The notes under the pieces were generated by a model, which worked only from the letters and a program-made list of their open reading frames with translations, had not been told where the DNA came from and made no database searches. The position numbers and the translations under genes were made by a program. A stretch of DNA of 38,535 nucleotides from the NCBI GenBank assembly GCA_040905145.1, contig JBBDSC010000105.1, forward strand, positions 1 to 38,535. The letters run 5' to 3'. Shown here in pieces: positions 1 to 8,510 of this stretch. The number at the start of each line of letters is the position of its first letter. Position 1 is the first letter of the stretch. Source of the stretch: DATGMS01 sp040905145. GTDB lineage: Bacteria; Bacteroidota; Bacteroidia; Cytophagales; Cyclobacteriaceae.

Positions 1-324
1 CCATTGTAAAGTTTCTTTTCAATGGCCTTTACGCCATCTCTTGTTCCCTGTCAGGTGCAAAACATAAATGTCTTGACTATTTTGTCGTATTGTCTTACAG
101 TACTTCAATGAACTTTTCCACTATCCTTCGGGCAATGCCCAAGTTAGTGAGGTTTGTTTCGTCATGCTTTTAACGAAAGTGAATGCAAATATCGGAAGTT
201 ATTTTCAATCTACCTACAATCATTTTAAAAGAATTTTCAAAATTTTATTGTGAGAGACTTCGATATTTTATTATTTTCCTTGCTTGGGAATAACCTTTTG
301 TTAGACCGCTCCCGAATGGGAATG
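1..324 (-). other. Probable rRNA operon leader, read leftward to 16S
   Basis: This stretch has no sustained reading frame. On the minus strand it lies downstream of a strong Bacteroidota-type promoter (325-356). Its last bases on that strand read CTTTACAATGG, which matches the sequence I know just before the 16S start AGAGTTTGATCCTGG in this phylum, so 16S would begin at about positions 7 to 1 and continue off the window. A boxA-like GTTCATTGAAGTA lies at 113-101 on the minus strand, as expected for an rRNA antitermination leader. The roughly 310-nt length also fits. A second, weaker -7 box (GATATTTG, 193-186) could be a tandem promoter. The sequence shows the motifs; the rRNA identity is inference, because the 16S itself is outside the window. 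Confidence 0.6.
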
Positions 325-356
325 CAAACATAGAGCTCTTTTACAAAAATACCAAA
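325..356 (-). promoter_or_regulatory. Bacteroidota housekeeping promoter (rRNA P1 candidate)
   Basis: On the minus strand TTTG (356-353) is followed after 20 nt by TATGTTTG (332-325). This fits the Bacteroidota primary-sigma consensus TTTG-N19/20-TAnnTTTG exactly. It lies just beyond the end of the DUF2480 gene and points away from it, so it should start a new transcript near 318 that crosses the leader at 1-324. Confidence 0.65.
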
Positions 357-416
357 TAACCACCCCCTCTATTTTTTATTAAAATACTTAAAACCCTGAT
401 AATATGGTCAATACAT

Positions 417-929
417 TTAAGAGAGCTTTGGTTTTTTGTATAAAGGAACGGTGCTGCACGGCTCGCCATACATAATGGACTTGGCATGTCCTTTCAATAA
501 TTTAATTACCTCCCCATAGGCAAATAAAGGAACAGGCAGCTTACTGCATCCTTTTACAACCACAGGCCTATCTTTATAGTCCAACGGATTTATGGAACTA
601 AGGGACTTTTGAAACAAGTATTGTTCCAATGCCTCTAAATCCCCAGCTACAACTTCCGCAGCACTCCCTTCAAGGTAAGTCATTACCAGCATAAATGCCC
701 ACGTCGGGACGATCGCATCCACACTGCAAAACACCGCAACATGTTTCCCTGCGTACTTTCCCCAGTCAAGATCTTTTAAGGCTTCCCTGAAATCCTTTTC
801 TTTCAACACCAGATCCTGAAACAGATAATCTTTAAGGTCAAATTCAACCCGGTCCCCCGCATCATAGTATTGCTCTAAATCAATGGTAATGATGGGGCTA
901 TTTGCTATGCGATTTATAATTTCAGTCAT
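417..929 (-). CDS. DUF2480 family protein
   Basis: This 170-residue protein matches the Bacteroidota-specific DUF2480 family in length and content. It has no signal peptide or membrane segment, so it is probably cytoplasmic. Its function is unknown. The middle is hydrophobic (CSVDAIVPTWAFMLVMTYL) and a GCSKLPVP stretch follows near residue 125. Its ATG overlaps the tsaB stop by 4 nt (ATGA), so it is probably translationally coupled to tsaB as the last gene of the rpmH-rnpA-protease-tsaB operon. That position suggests a role tied to translation or tRNA maturation, but this is inference from context only. Confidence 0.85.
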   Translation of the reverse strand: MTEIINRIANSPIITIDLEQYYDAGDRVEFDLKDYLFQDLVLKEKDFREALKDLDWGKYAGKHVAVFCSVDAIVPTWAFMLVMTYLEGSAAEVVAGDLEALEQYLFQKSLSSINPLDYKDRPVVVKGCSKLPVPLFAYGEVIKLLKGHAKSIMYGEPCSTVPLYKKPKLS

Positions 930-1612
930 GATAGTAAGCTCTTTTTTGACTTTAGAACCCTAAATTCCTTCAGGTAGTTCGGTTCGAAATAAGCCAAATC
1001 TTCAAATTGGCCATTTTCAAATTTTAGGGCAGCAATCTCTCCAATAGAACTTGCGGAATTTTTATAAGGAACAAAAACAGCATTTTCATGTCTTACTACA
1101 TCACTCACTTTTTTGTTGGAATCACCAAGAAAGAAAACTTTTCCCGTCAATAAATAAGTATCAAAAGATGTTTCATCAATGATTTTAGGCACCAAAGGAA
1201 CCAGCTCCCTCATCTCCCCATCCAATACTTTACAGTATACCTCCATCCGCCTCGCATCCATCATAGGGATAATGAAATCAGTCAATCCTACAAAAGGCTT
1301 TGCCCTCAGGGCCAATGCATCCAATGTATCCACCGCTATCAAAGGAATATCTTTTGCAAAAGCCAGGCCCTTGGCTGTGGAAGCCCCTATTCTCAATCCA
1401 GTATATGAACCTGGTCCACCAGTAACAGCCACTGCATCCAACTCCTCCCCTGTTATCCCGACCTGCTTGAACAAAGCGTCTATAACAGGCATTAATTTTT
1501 GTCCATGAACATTCTCCTGATACAACTCCACCATTCCAAGCAAAATCCCACTTTGATGTACGGCAACTGAACAAACTGAAGTAGCAGTCTCTATAGATAG
1601 AATCAAACCCAT
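926..1612 (-). CDS. tsaB: tRNA threonylcarbamoyladenosine biosynthesis protein TsaB
   Basis: TsaB is the non-catalytic partner of TsaD in the complex that attaches threonylcarbamoyl to A37 of ANN-decoding tRNAs. The 228-residue length is normal. The N-terminus LSIETATSVCSVAV and the later GGPGSYTGLRIG loop are the ASKHA-fold signatures of the family. The metal-binding histidines of TsaD are absent, as expected for TsaB. It lies 84 bp after the S41 protease and overlaps DUF2480 by 4 nt. With rpmH and rnpA upstream, it makes this a translation and tRNA-maturation operon. Confidence 0.95.
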   Translation of the reverse strand: MGLILSIETATSVCSVAVHQSGILLGMVELYQENVHGQKLMPVIDALFKQVGITGEELDAVAVTGGPGSYTGLRIGASTAKGLAFAKDIPLIAVDTLDALALRAKPFVGLTDFIIPMMDARRMEVYCKVLDGEMRELVPLVPKIIDETSFDTYLLTGKVFFLGDSNKKVSDVVRHENAVFVPYKNSASSIGEIAALKFENGQFEDLAYFEPNYLKEFRVLKSKKSLLS

Positions 1613-1696
1613 TATATCATTAATTCATTTAGCTTTGGCGGTGGATCGTTTCAATATCATGTCTCTCCTACCCTAAACATCTGAACAAAGCATCCG

Positions 1697-3361
1697 CTAC
1701 TTCTTAGCCATCGGCTTTAACATAAGTTCATATTGATTTTGGTCATTAAGAACCTGCATGGATTGTGCAATCTCAATATCTTTGTCCAGAGAAGCCTCCA
1801 CCGCCCCTTCTTGGTAGTAATAACGGGAGACAATTTCATCTCTTAAGGCACCCTTGATCTCCTCCTTAAAAGTGATCAGATCCTGCTCCTTGCTATGGCT
1901 AACACTTTTGCTCAGAGATGCTATTTCATTTTTGATATCTTCATAATATTTTTCTTTCTCTGAATACTTTACAAGGTCTTCAATTGCCTTTTCTACCCTA
2001 GTGGTATAATCATATTCCTTACCTTCCAGCCAATTCACAAAATCTTTGTACACTTCTTCGGAAACAGTAAATTCTCTCGGAGCTGCGATGCTATCATTTT
2101 CCAGGAAAAATGAATTGGCATACTCAAATATCAGGCTTCTGGCCACTAAACTATAAGTGATGGGTCCATAAATTTTTGATTCGATCTCTTTATCGGGTTC
2201 AATACCGGCCCCATCCAGCACCACTCTGCCGCTTTTGGTCTTGAATTTTTTCCTAAGAGAATCAGGTATGGATTTACCATTACCCTCTTCATCCCGGTCA
2301 CTGTAATCAATTGCCTGAATACACCTTCCACTGGGGATGTAATATTTTGCAGTCGTCACTTTAATCTGAGAATTATAGGAAAGCGGGATGGTACTCTGAA
2401 CAAGGCCTTTTCCGAAGGTCTTCCTTCCAACCAAAACTGCTCTATCATAATCCTGAAGAGCCCCGGCTACAATCTCAGCGGCAGAAGCGCTTCTTTCATT
2501 GATTAAAACCGCCAAAGGTATGTCTTTATCCAAAGTGGATCTCTCGGTTTTATACACTGAGTTGACACTCTCCAGCTTGCCCACTGTCCTTACCACTTCT
2601 CTACCCTTGGGAATAAATAGGTTTACTATTTCAACTGCTTCTTTTAGAATTCCCCCGGGATTGTCCCTGACATCCAATATAAGCTGCTCCGCTCCCTGTT
2701 CCTTTAAATCTATGATTGCTTTCCTCACCTCTGAAGAAGCACTGGTGGTAAAATCAGTAAGCTTAATATATCCTGTCTCACCATTGATCATTCCATAGTA
2801 AGGCACGTTACTGATGACAATTTTCTTTCTGGTCAAATCGATGGTCAAAGTGTCCTCTCCCCGCTTTACCATTACCTTTACTTCTGTGTTGGCAGGACCT
2901 TTCAGTAATTCCGAAATTTCAGAAGTTCCTTTCTTCATTACCTCTATAGAATCAATTTTTAGGAGTTGATCACCTATCCTCAATCCCCCAATCTGCGCAG
3001 GAAATCCCTTATAGGGCATGAGGATCATATTAGTACCTGTCCTGTTGCCTATTAAAGCCCCCACCCCTCCATATTCACCGGTCGTCATCATCCTGAAATC
3101 ATCAGAATTTTCTTCAGGAATATACTCAGTATAAGGATCCAATTCCTCCAACATGGCATTGATCCCTACGGTCACTAACTCATCCGGATCTATTTCATCC
3201 ACATAATAAGAATCCAGTTCTCTTACAAGAGAGGCAAAAATATCCAGATTTTTAGCAATGGCGAACAGCTTGTCGTTCTTTGGATTAAAGGAAAAAAGTA
3301 AACCAACAGTCAATGCCAGCGAAAGCACTAGGGCAATGGTTCTATTTCTTTTATTCATCAT
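1697..3361 (-). CDS. S41 family C-terminal processing peptidase
   Basis: This is a 554-residue tail-specific (CtpA/Prc-like) serine protease. A hydrophobic segment at about residues 8-25 is a signal peptide or anchor, placing it in the periplasm. A PDZ domain covers about 95-170 (GGLRIGD loop). The S41 catalytic domain follows, with the serine in SASAAEI (S293) and the lysine in FGKGLVQ (K318), the same 25-residue spacing as in E. coli Prc. A charged helical C-terminal extension follows from about 400, longer than in minimal CtpA proteins. The first two codons are both ATG, so the start could be 3361 or 3358. It lies 22 bp after rnpA and is probably cotranscribed with it. Confidence 0.93.
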   Translation of the reverse strand: MMNKRNRTIALVLSLALTVGLLFSFNPKNDKLFAIAKNLDIFASLVRELDSYYVDEIDPDELVTVGINAMLEELDPYTEYIPEENSDDFRMMTTGEYGGVGALIGNRTGTNMILMPYKGFPAQIGGLRIGDQLLKIDSIEVMKKGTSEISELLKGPANTEVKVMVKRGEDTLTIDLTRKKIVISNVPYYGMINGETGYIKLTDFTTSASSEVRKAIIDLKEQGAEQLILDVRDNPGGILKEAVEIVNLFIPKGREVVRTVGKLESVNSVYKTERSTLDKDIPLAVLINERSASAAEIVAGALQDYDRAVLVGRKTFGKGLVQSTIPLSYNSQIKVTTAKYYIPSGRCIQAIDYSDRDEEGNGKSIPDSLRKKFKTKSGRVVLDGAGIEPDKEIESKIYGPITYSLVARSLIFEYANSFFLENDSIAAPREFTVSEEVYKDFVNWLEGKEYDYTTRVEKAIEDLVKYSEKEKYYEDIKNEIASLSKSVSHSKEQDLITFKEEIKGALRDEIVSRYYYQEGAVEASLDKDIEIAQSMQVLNDQNQYELMLKPMAKK

Positions 3362-3383
3362 ATTAGTTTAAGATTGGGTAAAT

Positions 3384-3749
3384 TTAATTTGGTCCAGCTA
3401 TTCTTTTCAAAATCTTTTGAACTTTTTCCTGGATGGTATGAAAATCTTCCTGCTCCGTAGAAACGTAAATAAGGGCTATCCGGTTCTTCACATCCCCTGA
3501 AGAAAGCAGGTGTTTATTTAGCCGGTAAGCTTCTTTGATCCGCCTTTTAACGTAATTCCGGTGAACCGCTTTTTTGACTTTCCTTTTCGAAACAGAAAAA
3601 AGCACCTGATTAGTTTCAGCATGCTCCGCATCCAAGGTCATATGCAGAACTTTGAATGGATATAAAAAAAAAGAGGAACCTTTATCAAAAAGCTCCCTTA
3701 TAGACTTTTTTGAATGTAGTCTTTCATTCTTTTGAAGCTTATAATTCAT
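3384..3749 (-). CDS. rnpA: Ribonuclease P protein component
   Basis: RnpA is the protein subunit of RNase P, which removes 5' leaders from pre-tRNAs. The 121-residue basic protein carries the diagnostic RNR motif in KKAVHRNYVKRRIKEAYR (about residues 58-75). The N-terminal LQKNERLHSKKSIRELFDKG is typical of the family. It lies 49 bp after rpmH, the classical rpmH-rnpA pairing, and is expressed from the promoter at 4060-4030. Confidence 0.96.
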   Translation of the reverse strand: MNYKLQKNERLHSKKSIRELFDKGSSFFLYPFKVLHMTLDAEHAETNQVLFSVSKRKVKKAVHRNYVKRRIKEAYRLNKHLLSSGDVKNRIALIYVSTEQEDFHTIQEKVQKILKRIAGPN

Positions 3750-3798
3750 TGATGAATCTTAACGTACTTTAACTAATACGAAAAAATGCTGACCAGAA

Positions 3799-3957
3799 TT
3801 ATTTCTTCACGGTTTTTTCAGAAGAAACGGATATCTTCTTTCTTCCTTTTGCTCTTCTTGCCCTCACTACCCTTCTACCATTAGGCGTAGACATTCTTTC
3901 CCTGAAGCCATGCTTGTTTCTTCTTTTTCTACGGGAAGGTTGAAATGTTCTTTTCAT
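3799..3957 (-). CDS. rpmH: 50S ribosomal protein L34
   Basis: This short gene was found by reading the minus strand upstream of rnpA. It gives a 52-residue protein starting MKRTFQPSRRKRRNKHGFRE and continuing through RMSTPNGRRVV, the hallmark of L34. A short C-terminal extension ending SVSSEKTVKK is longer than the roughly 44 residues of E. coli L34, which is common in this phylum. L34 is part of the large ribosomal subunit. It is the first gene of the leftward operon, with a 5' leader of about 67 nt from the predicted promoter. Confidence 0.96.
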   Translation of the reverse strand: MKRTFQPSRRKRRNKHGFRERMSTPNGRRVVRARRAKGRKKISVSSEKTVKK

Positions 3958-4029
3958 GATTATGTAATGCTTTATTTTCTAACTTACTGCTGCGCTATGT
4001 ATACCCTAGGTATTCTCCTAAAAGGACTG

Positions 4030-4060
4030 CAAAGATAGATAGGTTTTTTTTATTTACAAA
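4030..4060 (-). promoter_or_regulatory. Promoter of the rpmH-rnpA operon
   Basis: On the minus strand TTTG (4060-4057) and TATCTTTG (4037-4030) are separated by 19 nt, an exact Bacteroidota consensus promoter. The predicted start, about 4024, lies 67 nt before the rpmH ATG. A divergent -7-like box for the M61 gene lies about 10 bp further right. Confidence 0.75.
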
Positions 4061-4069
4061 CCAGTGGAT

Positions 4070-4077
4070 TACTTTTG
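4070..4077 (+). promoter_or_regulatory. Possible -7 box of the M61 peptidase gene
   Basis: TACTTTTG fits TAnnTTTG, but no TTG or TTTG lies 19-20 nt upstream. If used, transcription would begin near 4083, inside the first ATG of the peptidase gene, and would favour the second ATG (4102). The evidence is weak because the -33 element is missing. Confidence 0.35.
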
Positions 4078-4080
4078 TTT

Positions 4081-5751
4081 ATGACCAAAGCTCAAAACTC
4101 AATGGAATATCTTATCTACAGGAAAAATATCCCTTCCCAGTTTATTAATTTGGAATTGACCCTCCATTGTAAAAAAGGTGAAACTGTTCAACTACAACTT
4201 CCTTCCTGGAGGCCGGGGAGATATGAAGTGGCCAATTATGCACAAAAAACAAGACAGCTTAAAGTCATTGAAAAAAATCGGGAAATTAGCGCTCAAAAAA
4301 TCACTAAAGACCTTTGGCATTTTACCGCCGGGCATTCGGGCCCCCATGTCATCCAGTATGAATATCATGCTTCGCAAATGGATGCGGGAGGAAGCTGGTC
4401 TGATGATGAACAGCTTTATTTAAACTTTATCAATTTTATTTTCGAAGTAAAAGGCAGGGAGGAGGAAAGCATAAAAGTCAAGTTGGATATACCTGGTAAT
4501 TATACGGTCGCTACTGCTTTACCTTTGATCGGACCTCTTGTACTGGAAGCAAAGGGCTTTCAACACTTGGTGGATAGTCCTTTGATTGCTTCATCCACTT
4601 TACAGCATCACCATTACGAAAGTGGGGGCTGTCTTTTCCATCTGTGGTTTCAGGGTGCCATTCACTTTGAAATCGATCAACTAAAGGAACATTTTAAGAA
4701 CTTTACGGAAAAGCAAATTGAAGCCTTTGACGATTTCCCAGCACCAGCTTATCACTTTCTTTTTCAATTGCTCCCCTATAACCATTATCATGGGGTAGAG
4801 CATCAATTCTCCACCGTGATCACTTTAGGCCCTGCAAAAGAACTGGAAAACGAAACATTTATGGATCAGCTTATCGGTGTAAGCTCCCATGAACTGTACC
4901 ACTTTTGGAATGTCTGCCGGATAAGGCCTAAAAAGCTGCTACCCTACGATTTCTCCAAAGAAGCTTATATCGATACAGGTGTGGTGGCAGAAGGTGTAAC
5001 TACCTATATGGGAGACTTGTTCCTGTTGAAATCCGGATATCTTTCCCTCGAAGCCTACTTAAAAAAACTGGAAAAACTGATCAACCGGGAAACGGAGCAT
5101 TTTGGCTGGCAAAACCATTCCATCACCGAATCGAGCTTTGACTTGTGGCTGGATGGTTACAAACCAGGCATTCCGGACAGGAAAGTGAGCATCTATAACC
5201 GGGGGGCATTGATTTCTTTTTGTTTGGATCTTACGCTTATTGATCATGGCAGTTCTCTACATGAAGTAATGAAAATGATGTGGATAAACTTTGGCAAAAA
5301 AGGGATAGGCTACTCCCTGGATGACTACCAAACGCTCGTAGGCCAAAGTCTTAATGATAGAAAGGCTACGGAGAAATTTTTCCAACGCTATATCTTTGGA
5401 AAAGAAGATATCCTTCCCCTCATAAAAACACAGTTGGCCAGCCTTGGCATCAAGCTCCATGAAAATAATAGAAATGAAATGGAAAGCTGCTTTGGCCTGG
5501 TCATCGATAGTATAAATACCGTCCGATCCATTCATCCTGAAAGCCCTGCCTACGAACATCTGATGATCGGGGATATCATTTCCCACAAGGATATCCCCGA
5601 AAATCAAAATAAATACACCCTGAATATCACCGTCAGGAGAAACGAGAGGGTACTTGGATTTGTACTGGAAAATCAGGGAAGCATCTACTATAAAAATTAC
5701 ACCCTGCTACAAAAAGGATCTCCTGAAAAACTATCCCAGTGGAAAGCATAA
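4081..5751 (+). CDS. M61 family metallopeptidase (glycyl aminopeptidase type)
   Basis: This is a zinc peptidase of about 556 residues. The N-terminal half is the beta-sandwich of M61 enzymes (LPSWRPGRYEVANYAQ near the start). The zinc site is HELYHFWN (H270, E271, H274), with a third-ligand candidate E304 in VAEGVTTY. A PDZ-like segment lies near the C-terminus (about 470-540), as in M61 proteins with a PDZ domain. No clear signal peptide is seen, so it may be cytoplasmic. The reading frame also allows a TTG at 4075, and another ATG at 4102 (MEYLIYRKN) would match where many relatives begin. I keep the first ATG but regard 4102 as equally plausible. It is transcribed divergently from rpmH. 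Confidence 0.9.
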   Translation: MTKAQNSMEYLIYRKNIPSQFINLELTLHCKKGETVQLQLPSWRPGRYEVANYAQKTRQLKVIEKNREISAQKITKDLWHFTAGHSGPHVIQYEYHASQMDAGGSWSDDEQLYLNFINFIFEVKGREEESIKVKLDIPGNYTVATALPLIGPLVLEAKGFQHLVDSPLIASSTLQHHHYESGGCLFHLWFQGAIHFEIDQLKEHFKNFTEKQIEAFDDFPAPAYHFLFQLLPYNHYHGVEHQFSTVITLGPAKELENETFMDQLIGVSSHELYHFWNVCRIRPKKLLPYDFSKEAYIDTGVVAEGVTTYMGDLFLLKSGYLSLEAYLKKLEKLINRETEHFGWQNHSITESSFDLWLDGYKPGIPDRKVSIYNRGALISFCLDLTLIDHGSSLHEVMKMMWINFGKKGIGYSLDDYQTLVGQSLNDRKATEKFFQRYIFGKEDILPLIKTQLASLGIKLHENNRNEMESCFGLVIDSINTVRSIHPESPAYEHLMIGDIISHKDIPENQNKYTLNITVRRNERVLGFVLENQGSIYYKNYTLLQKGSPEKLSQWKA

Positions 5752-5868
5752 GTTTCATGAAACCGGAAGAGCCTCCGAAATTTTCAAAAGCAGCATTTTA
5801 ATCTATCCTTTTTGTACCTACCGGGTTTGTTTTCCGTATATTTAACTATCACCAAAATATTCGTCAAG

Positions 5869-6312
5869 ATGAACACAATAGATAACATTGAACATTGGGC
5901 AGATACCCATCATCCCAGGTGGATTGATTTTGTACGTATTGCATTGGGCTTGTTTATATTTTACAAGGGGGTCATCTTTATTGCAGACAGAGCAGCTTTA
6001 ATGGATATGATGAACAATATTGATACCGCCCTTTTTAATATGGTCATGGTGCATTATGTAGCTTTTGCCCATTTATTTGGGGGCATATTGATCGCACTCG
6101 GTTTACTTACCCGGCTTGCCATCCTGTTTCAGCTTCCAATCTTATTTGTTGCGGTTTTCTTTGTCAACATCAATATGGGCTTCTTTTCTGTTGCTGACAA
6201 TCTGGAATTTGAAATATCCATAATCGTTTTAATTTCATTAATTGTATTTTTAATTTATGGATCCGGAAAGTTTTCCGCAGATGCATTTATGAAAAGGCAT
6301 CCACATTGGTGA
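5869..6312 (+). CDS. DoxX family membrane protein
   Basis: This 147-residue protein has four predicted membrane segments. The first contains VRIALGLFIFYKGVIF, the second runs through AHLFGGILIALGLLTRLA, and two hydrophobic stretches follow. The pattern and the GLLTRLA turn fit the DoxX/DoxD family. The cellular role of DoxX proteins is poorly defined; some link to thiosulfate or redox metabolism. The ATG at 5869 is chosen because the first residues of the longer frame do not resemble the family. It lies 33 bp before cytidine deaminase on the same strand. A second, distinct DoxX protein is encoded at 17612-18028. Confidence 0.82.
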   Translation: MNTIDNIEHWADTHHPRWIDFVRIALGLFIFYKGVIFIADRAALMDMMNNIDTALFNMVMVHYVAFAHLFGGILIALGLLTRLAILFQLPILFVAVFFVNINMGFFSVADNLEFEISIIVLISLIVFLIYGSGKFSADAFMKRHPHW

Positions 6313-6345
6313 TCCTTTTTGAAGCTTTATGGTTGTAATTAATTG

Positions 6346-6828
6346 ATGAGTAAAAAAATAGAAAAAACAGTCACCCTTGATATCCTTACCTGGAAAGAAC
6401 TGGGGAACGATATCCAAAGCTTGGTCCTGAAAGCCAAAGCATCTGCTGAAAATGCACATGCTCCTTATTCCAATTTCATGGTTGGCGCGGCTTTACTTTT
6501 AGAAAATGGGGAAATCTTTACTGCCAACAACCAGGAAAATGTTTCTTTTCCTGTGGGCATTTGTGCAGAAAGGGTGGTCTTAAGCTATGTCCAAGCCAAT
6601 TTCCCTGATATTATACCCACCAAAATAGCCATTGCAGCCAAAAGAAGAAACCAGACAGAGTATGCCACTGTAACCCCCTGTGGGATATGCAGACAGACGA
6701 TCAGTGAATATGAACAAAAGTTCAAACGCCCCATTGAGGTTTATATGCTTACGCCTAAGGGGGAAGTATTAAAAGCACCCAGTATGGATGATTTGCTTCC
6801 TTTTAAGTTTTCTGATATAAATGGCTGA
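6346..6828 (+). CDS. cdd: Cytidine deaminase
   Basis: This enzyme deaminates cytidine and deoxycytidine to the uridine forms in pyrimidine salvage, in the cytoplasm. The 160-residue protein carries the zinc and catalytic motifs: CAER (C73, E75) and PCGIC (C112, C115). HAPYSNFMVGAALL near residue 40 is the substrate-binding segment of the family. ATG 6346 is preferred to the TTG one codon upstream. Its stop lies 4 bp from the convergent ThuA gene, and I see no terminator hairpin between them. Confidence 0.95.
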   Translation: MSKKIEKTVTLDILTWKELGNDIQSLVLKAKASAENAHAPYSNFMVGAALLLENGEIFTANNQENVSFPVGICAERVVLSYVQANFPDIIPTKIAIAAKRRNQTEYATVTPCGICRQTISEYEQKFKRPIEVYMLTPKGEVLKAPSMDDLLPFKFSDING

Positions 6829-6832
6829 TTAC

Positions 6833-7600
6833 TTAGAAAGGTTTGCCCATAGCCGCATACCAGATCCCCCCATAAACATGATTCAAAAAGTCCGGATCCT
6901 CAAAAGCTTCTTCCACATGTCCTAGCCCGGTGTAAAAAATCCTTCCTGACTCAAACTCATGGTACCATGCAATAGGATGCACTTCACCCATCCCTGCTTT
7001 TTTTCCGTCCTTGGTACCCACATCGTAAGAAGTTTCATCCAGCTGGACCAATATATTCACCTCTTGGTTGAAATTCTTGTATTCATACCATTCGTCCGTT
7101 CGAAGCCAATTTTCACTTAAATGGTAAGTAGAAGGATGGTTCCGGTCCACTACCTTCAACCTGGCTGTTTGCTGTTGGGGATGGTGGTTAAATTGCCCCC
7201 CCATCATCTTGTTGTACCATGCCCAATTGTATTCCGTATCAGTGGCACTATGGATGCCTACCACGCCTTTTCCACTTTTTACAAAATCCTCAAAAGCTTC
7301 CTTTTGGGCATCGTTAAAAATATTCCCCGTAGTACTCATCATAATGATCACATCATATTTTGCCAGCGACTCTTTGGTAAATACCTCAGCATCTTCTGTG
7401 GCATAAACCTGAAACCTATGTTTTGAAGCAAGCTTCTTGAGTGCGCTCACCCCTTCAGGAATGGATTGGTGGCGAAATCCCTGGGTCTTACTAAAGACCA
7501 AGGCCCTGAACTGCTGGCCATGGGAGGTCGAGCAGTTTAAACACAAAATTCCAGCAATAAGTAGTGCAACAACAGATGGATAACGTTTATTTAGGTTCAT
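6833..7600 (-). CDS. ThuA domain protein, probably secreted
   Basis: This 255-residue protein has an N-terminal signal peptide (VVALLIAGILCLNCSTSHG), so it is exported. A Cys lies near the end of the hydrophobic core, but no proper lipobox is visible. The rest is one ThuA (glutamine-amidotransferase-like) domain: ALVFSKTQGFRHQSIPEG at the start, GVVGIHSATDTEYNW in the middle and HPIAWYHEFESGRIFYTGLGH near the end. ThuA proteins are linked to sugar metabolism (named from trehalose utilisation), but the reaction is not established. In many Bacteroidota ThuA occurs fused to the sugar-dehydrogenase-like propeller found in the giant protein at 24703. Here the two are separate genes. Confidence 0.88.
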   Translation of the reverse strand: MNLNKRYPSVVALLIAGILCLNCSTSHGQQFRALVFSKTQGFRHQSIPEGVSALKKLASKHRFQVYATEDAEVFTKESLAKYDVIIMMSTTGNIFNDAQKEAFEDFVKSGKGVVGIHSATDTEYNWAWYNKMMGGQFNHHPQQQTARLKVVDRNHPSTYHLSENWLRTDEWYEYKNFNQEVNILVQLDETSYDVGTKDGKKAGMGEVHPIAWYHEFESGRIFYTGLGHVEEAFEDPDFLNHVYGGIWYAAMGKPF

Positions 7601-7730
7601 GTGTGTTTTTATAAATATAATATTAAGACTATTTCTTGCTGCTCATCAGGTTTCCCTGTTCCTTTTCCTTTTACATTATCCATTCCCATTGGAGGGATTC
7701 AGTAAATATTATCCCCGAAAAATAATAAGA

Positions 7731-8510
7731 TTATTCCACCATAGCAAATTTCTCTCCGGCCACTTTTCGGCTAAAGGCATTAAAATGCCACCATTCAGAG
7801 CCAATCCCCTGAAATCCAGCTTTGTTCATTACCTTTCTCAATATTTCCCGATTTGCCACCTGTTCCGGGGTAATTTTCCCCTCCCGCATCATTTGATCCT
7901 CCCGGTCAGGGTAAGCAGGATATCCAAAAAAGTCATAGCCGGTACCCATATCCAACACTTCGCCTGTTTGGGCCTCGGCAAGTGTCAGATCAACCGCCAC
8001 CCCAAAATTATGAAGACTGCCTTTTTTAGGATCTGCCACATACAACGGTTTCACACTGTCGGGTTTATCCAGGTGGTCCCATAAAATCTGCTGAACACTC
8101 AGGGGCCGAACCCCATCATATATCAGAAAAGTAAGATGGGGGTACTCTTCTTTCAAGAAAGAATGTGCTGTTCGAAGCATCTCAGCGACAATGGGCTGGA
8201 GATAACAATTTTCGAATTCCCCATATACGTCTTTTTCAAAAAAATTATCGGTAGTAGAATATTTCAGTTCCACATACACTTCCGGGATTACCTCTTTCAC
8301 ATCGACCAATCCAGCAGCGATCAACCGCTGCTCCAACTTCCCTGGGCCTTCTTTGTCGCTTGAAAAATCCAAGGACCCCGCATCTTCTTCTTTTAAGGAA
8401 TATCCCTCCGCAGAAAGGGAATCCAATATCTGCCCTTTCTCTTTCCCTGATTGGGGCTGGCAGGAGGTCATCAACAAAAACAGGCAGGGGATGGTAAAAA
8501 GGCGCTTCAT
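7731..8510 (-). CDS. M15 D-Ala-D-Ala dipeptidase-like lipoprotein (VanX/DdpX type)
   Basis: This is a 259-residue zinc dipeptidase. The signal peptide ends in lipobox LMTSC (C17), so it is probably a lipoprotein. The VanX-type site is complete: SLHNFGVAVDLTL supplies H167 and D174, EWWHF supplies E239 and H242, and R135 in YDGVRP is the likely transition-state arginine. Relatives cleave D-Ala-D-Ala. Outside vancomycin operons they are thought to recycle cell-wall peptides, and nothing here suggests glycopeptide resistance. Its ATG overlaps the stop of the upstream SDR gene (ATGA), so the two are coupled. Confidence 0.9.
   Translation of the reverse strand: MKRLFTIPCLFLLMTSCQPQSGKEKGQILDSLSAEGYSLKEEDAGSLDFSSDKEGPGKLEQRLIAAGLVDVKEVIPEVYVELKYSTTDNFFEKDVYGEFENCYLQPIVAEMLRTAHSFLKEEYPHLTFLIYDGVRPLSVQQILWDHLDKPDSVKPLYVADPKKGSLHNFGVAVDLTLAEAQTGEVLDMGTGYDFFGYPAYPDREDQMMREGKITPEQVANREILRKVMNKAGFQGIGSEWWHFNAFSRKVAGEKFAMVE

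Noticed and set aside
121..180. Short minus-strand frame reading NLGIARRIVEKFIEVL
   Set aside because: No start codon and only about 24 codons; it is better explained as a chance frame in the rRNA leader.
981..990. GGTTCGAAAT resembling a tRNA T-loop
   Set aside because: It is inside tsaB and no acceptor or anticodon stem can be drawn around it.
7731..8510. Vancomycin-resistance determinant
   Set aside because: The protein is VanX-like, but no VanA/VanH ligase or dehydrogenase is nearby and Gram-negative homologues are common wall-recycling enzymes.
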